Shown one piece after another: positions 25,621-34,598 of a stretch of DNA of 64,000 nucleotides. A model generated the notes under the pieces. That model did not search any database. It was not told the origin of the DNA and saw only the letters and a list, made by a program, of their open reading frames with translations. Source of the DNA: Pseudomonadota bacterium (lineage in GTDB: Bacteria; Pseudomonadota; Gammaproteobacteria; Burkholderiales; JABEVD01). Made by a program: the position numbers and the translations under genes. Numbering within the stretch: the stretch's first letter is position 1; each line of letters begins with the position of its first letter. Where the stretch lies: contig JAJZTQ010000015.1 of assembly GCA_021848825.1 (NCBI GenBank), positions 1 through 64,000 on the forward strand, read 5' to 3'.

Positions 25621-26397
25621 ATGCGCAACATCATCTTGTTCGAAGGGAACAGGCACAAATACGTGCTGCTCAACGAGAGCGAACCCGGTGAAGAGGACGG
25701 TATTCGTTCAAATCAGTATCTGATCGCGCACGAAGAGGCAGGCGTGCTGCTCGATCCCGGCGGATTCGGCGTGATGCCGAGAGTGCTCGCTGAAATGCTG
25801 CGCTATCTCGGCCCCGCAGAACTGAAGACCATCATCCTTTCGCATCAGGATCCGGACATCGTCGGCGGCATCTCGACCTGGCTCGAGCTGACAAATGCCG
25901 ACGTCTATGTTTCGAGGATCTGGATGAGATTCCTCCCCCATTACGGCATCAAGCGGATGAATCGCTTCATCGGCGTGCCGGACATCGGGATGCGCTGCCA
26001 TATCGATGACGGTTTCGACCTGGAACTCGTGCCGGCGCATTTCCTTCATTCCGAAGGACAGATCAATGTCTATGATCCGATATCGAAAATCCTCTTCACG
26101 GGAGACATCGGCGCCTCGATGCTTCCTGAGGAAATGGACTACGTATTCGTCGACGATTTCGATGCCCATCTTCCCTATATCGAATCCTTCCACAGGCGCT
26201 ACATGTGCTCCAACAAGGCGGCCAGGATATGGGTCGATGCCGTCTCGAAACTCGAAATAGACATGATCGCTCCCCAGCATGGGGCAATCTATCGCGGAAA
26301 ATCGGCAAGAGATTTCCTGGAATGGTTCGGGGGACTGCGATGTGGGGTCGATCTGATGAAGGGAAGCGGCATTTTCGAACAGAAGGACGATCGATGA
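25621..26397 (+). CDS. Diiron-type metallo-beta-lactamase-fold protein (ODP-like)
   Basis: 258 residues with an MBL fold resembling the diiron domain of flavodiiron proteins and the ODP oxygen-sensing family. The first metal motif is SHQDPDIVGG, followed by a His in PAHFLHSEG, an Asp in LFTGDIGASM and a late His in APQHGAIYRG. There is no flavodoxin domain. ODP-type proteins bind or reduce oxygen and often pair with signalling domains. Here the stop overlaps the start of a GGDEF-EAL protein (ATGA), which suggests an oxygen or NO input to c-di-GMP turnover. GGGGAG lies four bases before the ATG. Confidence 0.85.
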   Translation: MRNIILFEGNRHKYVLLNESEPGEEDGIRSNQYLIAHEEAGVLLDPGGFGVMPRVLAEMLRYLGPAELKTIILSHQDPDIVGGISTWLELTNADVYVSRIWMRFLPHYGIKRMNRFIGVPDIGMRCHIDDGFDLELVPAHFLHSEGQINVYDPISKILFTGDIGASMLPEEMDYVFVDDFDAHLPYIESFHRRYMCSNKAARIWVDAVSKLEIDMIAPQHGAIYRGKSARDFLEWFGGLRCGVDLMKGSGIFEQKDDR

Positions 26398-28577
26398 ATC
26401 TCTCGCTCACGCCTCGAAATATCGAGGAGATGCGGCAGCTCGTCGTCGAAAGATTCGCCTCCCTTTTCGAAAATCAGACGAGAACCAATCTCTTCGCAGA
26501 CAACATCGGCGAACTCGTCCACAACATCAATGCCGAGATCGAATCCGATCTCCAGCAAAGCATCCATAGAGTAAGGCAAAGCGAGCTTTCCGAAGTCGAG
26601 CGGGAAGCCGTCATCCACTGTCTTCAAAGCGCGTCCCACCGATGCGCAAGGCTCGATGCGACGCTCGCCCTTCTCCTCAACGAACGGGAAAGGCAATGGC
26701 GTCTGAGCGGCGAGCATTTGAGACAGATCATGCAGGAATTCAACCTGACGACAGAAAAGCTTGTCGGAACCCTGATCGAAAAGGACCTTTTCGAGCGGCA
26801 GAGCCAGGTTCTTGAGAGCATCATTCTCTCGCACGAAAAAGTCTCGCAATGGAAAGCCTTCGTCCAGGAAATCCTGACCGGATTCCGCTCGATTTTCCCC
26901 TTCAATTTCTTCTTCATCGCCTTTTCCGAAGAACACGGTCTTTCGCTCTTCATCTATTACCTTGGGGATTATGCCGAGGACATCAAGATCTCGGTCAGGA
27001 AAAAACTCGCAAAGGAACTGATGGAACAGCTCGAACTTCCGGTCGATGCCGCTCTCGACATAGAGGAATTCCACATTCCCATCCCTGAGCATTACGATGC
27101 CATAGAGGAAATCGAGATGATCACCGTTTCGGTTTCCATCCCTGAACTCGAGAACTTCAATCTGGCAGGCCTCCTCGGCGTGGCCTACGGATCCGTGCAG
27201 AAGCTGAGCCCGCAGGAAGCGAGCGTGATCCGTTCCATCCTGGCAGTGATGGTGATGGTGGTGGGTTCCAGCAAGGTATTGAGCAGAACGCTCGCTGAAC
27301 TCGAATACTATTCCACCCATGATCCGCTTACCGGCCTCCACAACAGAAGATATTTCAATGAAATGCTCGAATACGAGATAGGCAGATCGGAGCGCCACCA
27401 TCACGAATTTTCCATACTGATGCTCGATCTCGACGATTTCAAGGACGTCAACGATGCCTACGGTCATCCCTGCGGAGACAGGGTGCTGAAGCAGGTTGCG
27501 GAGGCGATGAATGCATTCATCAGAAAAGGGGATCTCGTGACCAGGATAGGGGGAGACGAATTCGCCATCATCCTGACCGAGACCAACAAGGCGAACGCCT
27601 TCCTCGTCGCAGAGAAGCTCAGGATGAACCTGCGCGGCATGGCCTTCGAATGCGCCCAGGACAAGCCCTTCCATGTCACCACATCGATCGGCGTAGTGAC
27701 CTATCCGAACGATGCGAAGACTATGTCGGACCTGATGACGGGTGTGGATCTCGGCCTCTACCGCGCCAAGGAAATGGGAAAGGATGGGGTCTGCATGCTC
27801 GATGCGATTGACGACCATATCCAGGCGAACAGAGGCACGCGCAATTTCGTCGAAACGCTCAGGAATGCGCTGAAGGAAGACAGGGTCCTGCCCTACTACC
27901 AGCCCATCATCGACTGCAAGACAGGTCAGGTCTTCGCCCACGAAACACTGGCAAGGCTCGTTGAGGAAGGCGGCAAAACGCTTTCAGCGGCCTCCTTCAT
28001 CGAAACCATAGAGCGCTATGGTCTGGGCAGGGAAGTCGACCGCTGCATCATCGACAAGGCCCTTTCAAAGCTCAAATCGAAGATCTCGGAAGGCGAAGAA
28101 TCCCGCCTTTTCATCAATCTTTCCGCACAGGAAATACAGGGAAGAGGCGTGCTGGGCTTCGCCGAGCAGCTCTGCGGAGAATATGGCATCCCGCCCCATC
28201 TCGTCGTATTCGAGATCCTGGAGCGCGACGCCATCGGCGACATGACCCACATGCGCAAGTTCCTTTCCGACCTGAGGAAGAAGGGCTTCTCTTTCGCCCT
28301 CGACGATTTCGGCAGCGGCTACAACTCCTTCCATTACCTGAGAGAGCTGCACTTCGACTTCGTCAAGCTCGACGGCGCCTTCGTGCGCAACATCCTCAAT
28401 TCGGGGGTCGATCATACCCTTGTGCACAACCTGATCAGGCTTTGCCAGGGACTGGATATCCTGACCGTGGCGGAATTCGTCGAATCCGAGGAAATCCTCG
28501 TCGAGCTCAAGAAAATGGGGGTGGATTACGCCCAGGGCTATCATCTCGGCATGCCGCTTCCCGAAATGAGGACATGA
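26394..28577 (+). CDS. GGDEF-EAL bifunctional c-di-GMP enzyme coupled to the MBL protein
   Basis: 727 residues from the ATG overlapping the MBL stop. The N-terminal 300 residues are a helical region (coiled coil about 1-150, then a globin- or GAF-like segment) with no recognised motif. GGDEF is at about 310-465 with IGGDEF and an RxxD I-site (RKGD). EAL follows at about 480-725: HETLAR, ALDDFGSGYNSF and VKLDG are all present, and EGVE reads EFVE. Both halves look catalytically complete. With the diiron MBL protein translated just before it, the pair is a likely sensor-output module. Confidence 0.92.
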   Translation: MNLSLTPRNIEEMRQLVVERFASLFENQTRTNLFADNIGELVHNINAEIESDLQQSIHRVRQSELSEVEREAVIHCLQSASHRCARLDATLALLLNERERQWRLSGEHLRQIMQEFNLTTEKLVGTLIEKDLFERQSQVLESIILSHEKVSQWKAFVQEILTGFRSIFPFNFFFIAFSEEHGLSLFIYYLGDYAEDIKISVRKKLAKELMEQLELPVDAALDIEEFHIPIPEHYDAIEEIEMITVSVSIPELENFNLAGLLGVAYGSVQKLSPQEASVIRSILAVMVMVVGSSKVLSRTLAELEYYSTHDPLTGLHNRRYFNEMLEYEIGRSERHHHEFSILMLDLDDFKDVNDAYGHPCGDRVLKQVAEAMNAFIRKGDLVTRIGGDEFAIILTETNKANAFLVAEKLRMNLRGMAFECAQDKPFHVTTSIGVVTYPNDAKTMSDLMTGVDLGLYRAKEMGKDGVCMLDAIDDHIQANRGTRNFVETLRNALKEDRVLPYYQPIIDCKTGQVFAHETLARLVEEGGKTLSAASFIETIERYGLGREVDRCIIDKALSKLKSKISEGEESRLFINLSAQEIQGRGVLGFAEQLCGEYGIPPHLVVFEILERDAIGDMTHMRKFLSDLRKKGFSFALDDFGSGYNSFHYLRELHFDFVKLDGAFVRNILNSGVDHTLVHNLIRLCQGLDILTVAEFVESEEILVELKKMGVDYAQGYHLGMPLPEMRT

Positions 28578-28581
28578 GCCC

Positions 28582-28686
28582 TCATCCGAGCGTTCTGATG
28601 ACCTTGACTATTTCGAATGCGACCATCGCAAGACTCGCAATCGCCACGGCGACGACGAGATAGACGGATCTTTTCTTTTTGTCCAT
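28582..28686 (-). CDS. 34-residue membrane microprotein
   Basis: A reading frame beginning MDKKKRSVYLVVAVAIASL and ending KVIRTLG. The N-terminus is basic and a single hydrophobic helix covers about residues 8-25. It lies in the convergent gap after the GGDEF-EAL gene and directly downstream of another tiny membrane protein on the same strand. No family is recognised. No strong ribosome-binding site is visible, so support rests on length, charge layout and position. Confidence 0.4.
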   Translation of the reverse strand: MDKKKRSVYLVVAVAIASLAMVAFEIVKVIRTLG

Positions 28687-28694
28687 TCAACGCC

Positions 28695-28883
28695 CTAGAA
28701 CACCATCAGGGCGATTATCCCGACCAGAAGGACGATTCCCGCTGCGAGCACGAGCAGGTTCCCTGTGAGCAGCTTGGGCAGAAAAGCCACTGCCAGGACC
28801 GCCACTGCAATTCCGATGATCATTTGCCTGATCATTTCCCCTCCTTCTTCGATAGACTGATACTCTGCAAACAAGTTCCGCAT
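28695..28883 (-). CDS. Small two-helix membrane protein (46-62 residues)
   Basis: Two starts in the same frame have good ribosome-binding sites. ATG 28883 follows AGGGAGGGG (62 residues), and ATG 28835 follows AAGGAGGGG (46 residues). The shared part is two hydrophobic helices (MIIGIAVAVLAVAFLP and LLVLAAGIVLLVGIIALMV). It is divergent from pncA. No family is recognised. The double initiation region is unusual and might give a long and a short form. Confidence 0.5.
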   Translation of the reverse strand: MRNLFAEYQSIEEGGEMIRQMIIGIAVAVLAVAFLPKLLTGNLLVLAAGIVLLVGIIALMVF

Positions 28884-28962
28884 TTTCCCCTCCCTGATGT
28901 CCGTTGTGCAATAGCCCCTCGCTTGTTCTATTCTTTCTCCATGGGCTGAAAAAGGAGGAAGG

Positions 28963-29538
28963 ATGAAAGTCGGAAAAGGCGATGCGCTCCTGGTCGTCGA
29001 CATCCAGTACGATTTCCTGCCGGGAGGAAGCCTGGCCGTGCAAGACGCGGATCAGGTCATACCCTTGCTGAACGACTACATCTCCTTTTTCAGGAACAGG
29101 CATCTCCCGGTATTGGCCTGCAGGGACTGGCATCCCCACGACCACTCCTCTTTCGCGGAAAACGGCGGGCCATGGCCTCCCCATTGCATAGCAGGAACGC
29201 ATGGCGCACAATTCTCGGACCAGCTGGCATTGCCTCCCGACGCGCCCGTGTTCTCGAAGGGAACGGTCAGGGAAAAGGAAGCCTATTCGGCGTTCGACGG
29301 CACCGAACTCGACGAAAAACTCAGGGAAGAGGCAATAAACAGGATTTTCATAGGCGGACTGACGACCGACTACTGCGTGCTCAACAGCGTTCTGGATGCG
29401 TCGCGCCTGGGCTATGACTCGGTCGTGCTGCTCGATGCGACGAAGGCCGTGAACCTGAATCCCGGGGACGGCAAGGCGGCGATCGAAAGAATGAAGGCTT
29501 GCGGCGCATCGCTGATAAAAAGAGAAGAAATCTCATGA
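28963..29538 (+). CDS. pncA: Nicotinamidase
   Basis: 191 residues of the isochorismatase-like fold. The catalytic triad is visible: Asp in VVDIQYDF (about residue 13), Lys in FSKGT (about 104) and Cys in TTDYCVLNS (about 147). The metal-binding residues are in CRDWHPHDHSSF. It converts nicotinamide to nicotinate for NAD salvage. AAAGGAGGAAGG precedes the ATG. Its stop overlaps the ATG of pncB by four bases, so the two consecutive salvage steps are translated together. Confidence 0.95.
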   Translation: MKVGKGDALLVVDIQYDFLPGGSLAVQDADQVIPLLNDYISFFRNRHLPVLACRDWHPHDHSSFAENGGPWPPHCIAGTHGAQFSDQLALPPDAPVFSKGTVREKEAYSAFDGTELDEKLREEAINRIFIGGLTTDYCVLNSVLDASRLGYDSVVLLDATKAVNLNPGDGKAAIERMKACGASLIKREEIS

Positions 29539-30848
29539 TCGATCCCTTGTCGAGCCCGCTTCTCACCGACCTTTACGAATACACCATGCTCCAGAGCTAT
29601 CTCGAGCTCGGCATGGAAGGGACTGCGGCATTCGAATTCTTCGTCAGAAAACTCCCTGAAAACAGGAACTTTCTGGTATCTGCAGGTCTTGAGGAGGTGC
29701 TCGTTTTCCTCGAGAACATGAGATTTTCCGAAGAAGAGCTAGCCTGGCTCCGGACGCGCTTCCCATCGCGACTGATCGACTATCTTTCGAATTTCAGGTT
29801 CGAGGGGGACGTGGATGCCATGCCTGAAGGGACGCTCTTCTTCAGGAACGAACCGATCCTGAGGGTGACTGCACCCTTGCCCCAGGCCCAGCTCGTCGAA
29901 TCCCGCCTCATGAACCTGCTCAATTTCGAAACGCTGATCGCCTCCAAGGCGTCACGATCGGTCCTCATCGCGCCGGACAAGCTGCTCGTCGACTTCGGAT
30001 TGCGCCGCGCCCACGGCGCCGAAGCAGGACTGCTTGCGGCCAGGGCCAGCTATCTCGCCGGATTCTCGGGCACGGCCACGGTTCTTGCAGGAATGAAATA
30101 CGACATCCCGGTCTTTGGGACCATGGCGCATTCCTTCGTCCAGGCCCACGCAAACGAGCTGCTCGCTTTCGAGCATTTCGCCTCCTCCCATCCGGGGTCG
30201 ACTCTGCTGATCGACACCTACGATGTCGAGGAAGCGGCCAGGAAAGTGGTTTGCCTGTGCAAGAAGGGATTTTCCATCCGATCCGTGAGAATAGACAGCG
30301 GAGATCTCGCAAAACACGCATCGAACGTCAGGAAGATCCTGGATGAAGCCGGGCTGGACGGAATCACCATCTTCGCCAGCGGCAATCTGGACGAAACGAG
30401 GCTCGAGGATCTCGTCGATGCCCCCATAGACGGATTCGGCATCGGCACGGCGCTCGTCACATCCGGCGACTATCCCATGCTCGACTGCGCCTACAAGCTG
30501 CAGGAATATGACGGCAGAGCATGCCGAAAGCGCTCCGAAGGAAAGGCAACCTGGCCCGGCAGGAAGCAGGTTTTCAGGCAATTCGATGCGAATGGGGAGA
30601 TGCATGGCGATGTCCTGACCCTCGAAGAAGACAGGCTTGAAGGAGAGGCGCTCATCCATCCCGTGATGAGGCAGGGAAAAAGGATCTTCGAAAGAAGGAC
30701 ATTGCATGAAATCAGGCAGAAGACGATCGAAAATTACCAGCGTCTCCCCGAACCGCTGAGGCGGCTCGAGCCCGCTCCCTATCCGGTCGAAATATCCCTG
30801 AAGCTCGCGGAACTCGCTGAAAGGACGGGAGAAATCAAGAGCGCCTGA
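29535..30848 (+). CDS. pncB: Nicotinate phosphoribosyltransferase
   Basis: 437 residues from the ATG overlapping the pncA stop. The N-terminus LLTDLYEYTMLQSY and the motifs FGLRRAHG, GTMAHSFVQA (phosphorylatable His region) and SVRIDSGDLA are diagnostic of the family. It makes nicotinate mononucleotide from nicotinate and PRPP with ATP. The last 14 bases overlap the convergent GNAT-fold gene. Confidence 0.95.
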   Translation: MIDPLSSPLLTDLYEYTMLQSYLELGMEGTAAFEFFVRKLPENRNFLVSAGLEEVLVFLENMRFSEEELAWLRTRFPSRLIDYLSNFRFEGDVDAMPEGTLFFRNEPILRVTAPLPQAQLVESRLMNLLNFETLIASKASRSVLIAPDKLLVDFGLRRAHGAEAGLLAARASYLAGFSGTATVLAGMKYDIPVFGTMAHSFVQAHANELLAFEHFASSHPGSTLLIDTYDVEEAARKVVCLCKKGFSIRSVRIDSGDLAKHASNVRKILDEAGLDGITIFASGNLDETRLEDLVDAPIDGFGIGTALVTSGDYPMLDCAYKLQEYDGRACRKRSEGKATWPGRKQVFRQFDANGEMHGDVLTLEEDRLEGEALIHPVMRQGKRIFERRTLHEIRQKTIENYQRLPEPLRRLEPAPYPVEISLKLAELAERTGEIKSA

Positions 30849-31950
30849 AAGGCGCGCTTTCCTCGAGCTCTGCCATATGCATGGCCATTCCCTTCGCTTC
30901 CTCTCCGAGGAACTCGTCCACCGCCCTCGAAAAAGCGGGATGGGCCAGCCAATGGGCGGACCATGTCCTGACCGGCATGAAGCCCCTGGCGAGCTTGTGG
31001 GCACCCTGCGCACCGCCTTCGAAAACATGGATTTTCCGCTCGATGCAGAATTCCAGCCCCTGGTAATAGCAGGTCTCGAAATGCAGCCCGGAATGCGGCT
31101 CCATCGCACCCCAGTAGCGGCCGTACAGCCTGTTCTCGTCGAAAAGATCGAGCGCCGATGCAATCGGTTTCCCCGCCCGATAGGCGATCACGAGAAGCAG
31201 GTTTTCAGGCATCGCTTCGCCCATTTTCAGGAAGAACTCGAGATTGAGGTAAGGCGAGGAATGATGTTCCCTGTACGTGTTCCGGTAGCAGGATTCGAAA
31301 AAATGCCAGTCTTCCTCAGTGATGGCTTCTCCGGTTTTCCTCGCGAAGCTTATTCCTGCATCGAAGACCTTCCTCCGTTCCTGCCTGACCTTCTTGCGCT
31401 TTTCGTGATTCATGGCGGCAAGATAGTCCTCGAAATCGGCATAGCCTTCGTTTCGCCAGTGGAACTGGATGCCGCTTCTCAGCGTCATGCCGTACGATGA
31501 AATTTCCTCGGCCTGGCTGTCATCCGGGAAAAGGCAGTGCAGTCCCGATGCCCCCATTTCTTCTGCCAGGGAAAATGCAGCTGAAAGAAGCTTCGCCCTG
31601 TCGTCAGGTTTCCCGGCGAGAAGGCGAAGACCGGGAACAGGCGTGAATGGAATTGCCGAAACGAGCTTGGGATAATATTCGAATCCATGCCTGCGATAGG
31701 CATCCGCCCATGCCCAATCGAACACATACTCTCCCCAGGAATGCCTTTTCAGGTAGAGCGGCATTGCTCCGACGAGTTCATCTTCCTCCCACAGGGTCGG
31801 AAAGCAGGTTATCCAGCCGGTCTCTTCCGAAACGCAGCCTGCGGCCTCCAGCGAAGATAGAAAGGCGTGGCGCAAGAAAGGCTGGTTGCCGGACAAGGCA
31901 TCCCATTTTGCGGCATCAATTGCTGAAATGTTGTCGAGAATGCGAAGCAT
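30835..31950 (-). CDS. GNAT-fold protein of the DUF482 / peptidoglycan-recognition-like family
   Basis: 371 residues. Conserved segments such as QPFLRHAFLSSLEAAGC, PLYLKRHSWGEYVFDWAWADAY and YLNLEFFLKMGEAMPENLL match the COG3146/DUF482 acyltransferase family, which has a FemX/GNAT-like double fold. The substrate is unknown; annotation as peptidoglycan-related is by family name only. There is no signal or membrane segment. It is monocistronic, and its 3' end overlaps pncB tail-to-tail by 14 bases. Confidence 0.82.
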   Translation of the reverse strand: MLRILDNISAIDAAKWDALSGNQPFLRHAFLSSLEAAGCVSEETGWITCFPTLWEEDELVGAMPLYLKRHSWGEYVFDWAWADAYRRHGFEYYPKLVSAIPFTPVPGLRLLAGKPDDRAKLLSAAFSLAEEMGASGLHCLFPDDSQAEEISSYGMTLRSGIQFHWRNEGYADFEDYLAAMNHEKRKKVRQERRKVFDAGISFARKTGEAITEEDWHFFESCYRNTYREHHSSPYLNLEFFLKMGEAMPENLLLVIAYRAGKPIASALDLFDENRLYGRYWGAMEPHSGLHFETCYYQGLEFCIERKIHVFEGGAQGAHKLARGFMPVRTWSAHWLAHPAFSRAVDEFLGEEAKGMAMHMAELEESAPFRRS

Positions 31951-31984
31951 GAGAGAACGGATTTTTCATGCATTCGACTATACC

Positions 31985-32407
31985 TCAGCGATCGCTTCCG
32001 GGTCCATAGCCGTTGTAATAGGTCACCGGACCGTAGGTGATCGTTCCGGGAGAATAGCTGGCTGAAGGCGGGACAGTCGGGGCAACGTAGACACGCGGCG
32101 CCGCATAGGCAGGCGGCGCCACATAGACAGGCGGCGCCACATAAACCGGAGGCGCAGTATAGACAGGAGGGGCGAGCAGCATGCCGCCGATCAGCCCCGT
32201 TCCGAACCACCAGGCATCGTCGTCCCATCCTCCCCATCCTCCCCATCCGCCTCGCCAGCCATCACCCCCTCGCCAGCCGCCATGCCATCCTTCACCGCGC
32301 CAGCCGCCTCCATGCCACCCTCCCCCATGCCAGCCGCCGCCGAATCGCCCGTCCGCATGGGCTGCGACAGCAAAGGAAAGCAGCAGAACAGCAATCAGTT
32401 TTTTCAT
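31985..32407 (-). CDS. Secreted Gly/Trp/His-rich low-complexity protein
   Basis: 140 residues from the ATG at 32407, which has GGAG seven bases upstream. A signal peptide ends near VAAHA (about 18). Next comes a block of GGGWHGGGW-type repeats (about 22-63), a hydrophobic segment (WWFGTGLIGGMLL), and PPVYVAP-type repeats (about 80-110). Such Gly/Trp/His then Pro/Val/Tyr layouts occur in small envelope proteins of unknown role in many proteobacteria. The His/Trp density could bind metals, but this is conjecture. Confidence 0.7.
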   Translation of the reverse strand: MKKLIAVLLLSFAVAAHADGRFGGGWHGGGWHGGGWRGEGWHGGWRGGDGWRGGWGGWGGWDDDAWWFGTGLIGGMLLAPPVYTAPPVYVAPPVYVAPPAYAAPRVYVAPTVPPSASYSPGTITYGPVTYYNGYGPGSDR

Positions 32408-32477
32408 CGTTTTCTCCAAGCAGGCTTATAATGCTTGGATTCTCTGCTTTCCCGAAAGTTCTGTCCAGGCGATTCCT

Positions 32478-34526
32478 TCACACCAGGCAGAATCCGCAGC
32501 TTGTGCTGCTCCAGTGTCCGAGAGACTGGCTGTCGACGATCGTCCTGTCGATTGCGACGAGGCTCAGGACATAGCCGCAGGGTTTCATGTCTTTCGTATC
32601 CAGGCTCCAAGTCGAACCGGAAAGGCCTGTTTCCACCAGCCCCGAAGCAGGAACAGGCACGCCGATGCCGCCTGAGTTCACGCCCGGCTCCACCGTGATG
32701 GTGTATCTGGAAAAATTGGCATCCTGCGCGATGAAAGTCCCTTCGAGCTTCGTGCCGATCTGGAATTTCCCGCAGTCACCGGTGCCAGTGGTGATGGAAA
32801 TGGACGCACTGGGCCAGGTATTGTCGAGCTGAATGAAATGGGCGTCCGTCCCGAGCAGGTTGCCGCCAGAATCATAGGCAGTCAGCCTGACCACCCATTT
32901 CTCGTCCCCTGCCGTGTCCCATTGCGCGATGAGCGAATTCACGTTCTGCGGGAAATCGACATACCCGAACCGGCCCGAGACAGGATCTGCCTTGTGCAGA
33001 TAAGTCGTGCCGTCCCATCTCGTCAGCAGCAGATCCGCCACGACAGGCACCGGCGTGCCGCCACCTGAAGGGAAGACTTCGACCTTGTAGCTGCCGCCGG
33101 GAACGGGCGCACCCTGGACGCTGACTCTTCCTCCGAATGGACAGGGACGTCCAAGGGAATCGGGCGGCAGATTGTTCGTGGCGAACACCGCGGTAGGCGT
33201 GGTGAAGCCGGACGCGCTGTCGATCATCGAAACCGGGATGCCGCCGAGAATCGAGATCATTCCCCCCTCGACAAGAGAGCCGGGCGCGATGTTGATCAGC
33301 GTTTCCAGACGGTTTCCCCAGGTTGGAACCCCATCCGGATTCAAAATGGCAATCTGCCAGGAAAGGATGGCTCGTATGCGCACCACCCTGGCGCCTTTCC
33401 TGCAATCCTGGCGGTATTCGTCGAGATCTACAGGCAGCCTGACAGCGTAATAAACCCCTTCCCCTGGAATATTCGCAAGGTCGTAGACGCCGACATCGGC
33501 CGTGCCAAGACAGGTCTCGAAACTGCCGTTGCCGTCGAAGTCGCCCCAGAAGGTCACATATTCTCGGCTGCCGCTGGTGCACGGGCCGCCGGAATAGCCT
33601 GAAGATTTCTTCACCTGAAGTACGCCTATCAGCGTATCCGGCAGATTGGGATCGAGCCCGATGCACCTCAGCTCCTCGTAGCTCGTGTCGCCATTCGTCT
33701 TGGGGAAGAGGTTCTCGATCACTTTCAAATCGACATGAATCCCCGGAAAAAGCGAAAGGAAAACCTCAGCAGGGGTTTTCTTGTTGCCCGCAGCAAAGGA
33801 CGCGATTTCCTTGAAGGCATAGCGATGCACCGGAATATCCTTGCCCTTGTAAAGCGCCGCGAGCGCTTCCACGCCCAAGGTTTTCTGCCTGGACGTTACC
33901 GGTGAATCGAAATCCAGAACCTCCTTGACGTCCTTCGGCAATTCGACCTTGGCGGCAGCGATCACCTGCAGAGGAAAGTAAATGCGCAATGGCTCGACCT
34001 GGATTGCGGCTTCCCGCACGTTTCCCCATATCGGGGTCCAGTCAGGCTGATTCGGCGGCGGCGGATTGTTCCAGGAAAGTATCGCTCTCGCCCTGACGAT
34101 GATATCGCCGAAGCAGAAATGACGCTGCGGATCGACTCCAAGCGAAACGGCGAATTCGAGTCTTTCCTTTCCTTGCGGTATATTGTGGGCCTGGAAGCTC
34201 GACATTCCCTGATCTTCCCAGGTCGCGCCATGATCGTAGGAAAGGTAGAACCTGACATATTCCGGCGTCCCCACGCCGCAAATATCGGTACCGTAACCGA
34301 CCGACTGGTGGAGATAAACCACGGCCTCCAGCTTCTGCTGTTGGGGATGATAGCCCAGGCAGGCGAGTTCCTCGTAACCGGTATTGCCGACGATCGTCAA
34401 AACCGCCTTCTGCTTGCTTTCGACGAGATTGCCGAAATAATTCGGATTGATGAGAAGCAGGGCGTGAAAGGATGCACGCTCCTTCTGGTTCACTGCAGTC
34501 CTGGATGCTTTCGAACTATCTTCCAT
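32478..34526 (-). CDS. Internally duplicated 682-residue protein of unknown function
   Basis: No recognised family. Two related modules of about 130 residues occur at about 48-180 and 278-410. Each opens with GYEEL or SYEEL then C-x-G, has a central SxGY segment before a conserved Cys, contains (E)YV(R/T)F, and closes with RARAILSW or RIRAILSW and PxWGN. The C-terminal half (about 450-682) is beta-rich with Ig-like features and several Cys. No signal peptide is seen, so localisation is unclear. It lies 72 bases downstream of a PEP-CTERM protein on the same strand. The low-complexity gene at 31985..32407 follows. Confidence 0.7.
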   Translation of the reverse strand: MEDSSKASRTAVNQKERASFHALLLINPNYFGNLVESKQKAVLTIVGNTGYEELACLGYHPQQQKLEAVVYLHQSVGYGTDICGVGTPEYVRFYLSYDHGATWEDQGMSSFQAHNIPQGKERLEFAVSLGVDPQRHFCFGDIIVRARAILSWNNPPPPNQPDWTPIWGNVREAAIQVEPLRIYFPLQVIAAAKVELPKDVKEVLDFDSPVTSRQKTLGVEALAALYKGKDIPVHRYAFKEIASFAAGNKKTPAEVFLSLFPGIHVDLKVIENLFPKTNGDTSYEELRCIGLDPNLPDTLIGVLQVKKSSGYSGGPCTSGSREYVTFWGDFDGNGSFETCLGTADVGVYDLANIPGEGVYYAVRLPVDLDEYRQDCRKGARVVRIRAILSWQIAILNPDGVPTWGNRLETLINIAPGSLVEGGMISILGGIPVSMIDSASGFTTPTAVFATNNLPPDSLGRPCPFGGRVSVQGAPVPGGSYKVEVFPSGGGTPVPVVADLLLTRWDGTTYLHKADPVSGRFGYVDFPQNVNSLIAQWDTAGDEKWVVRLTAYDSGGNLLGTDAHFIQLDNTWPSASISITTGTGDCGKFQIGTKLEGTFIAQDANFSRYTITVEPGVNSGGIGVPVPASGLVETGLSGSTWSLDTKDMKPCGYVLSLVAIDRTIVDSQSLGHWSSTSCGFCLV

Positions 34527-34598
34527 CGCTATTGCCCTCCGAAAGTTGATCAGCTTTCAGCTTAGACGACAGATGGAAAATTGCTCACTTTTGTCATT

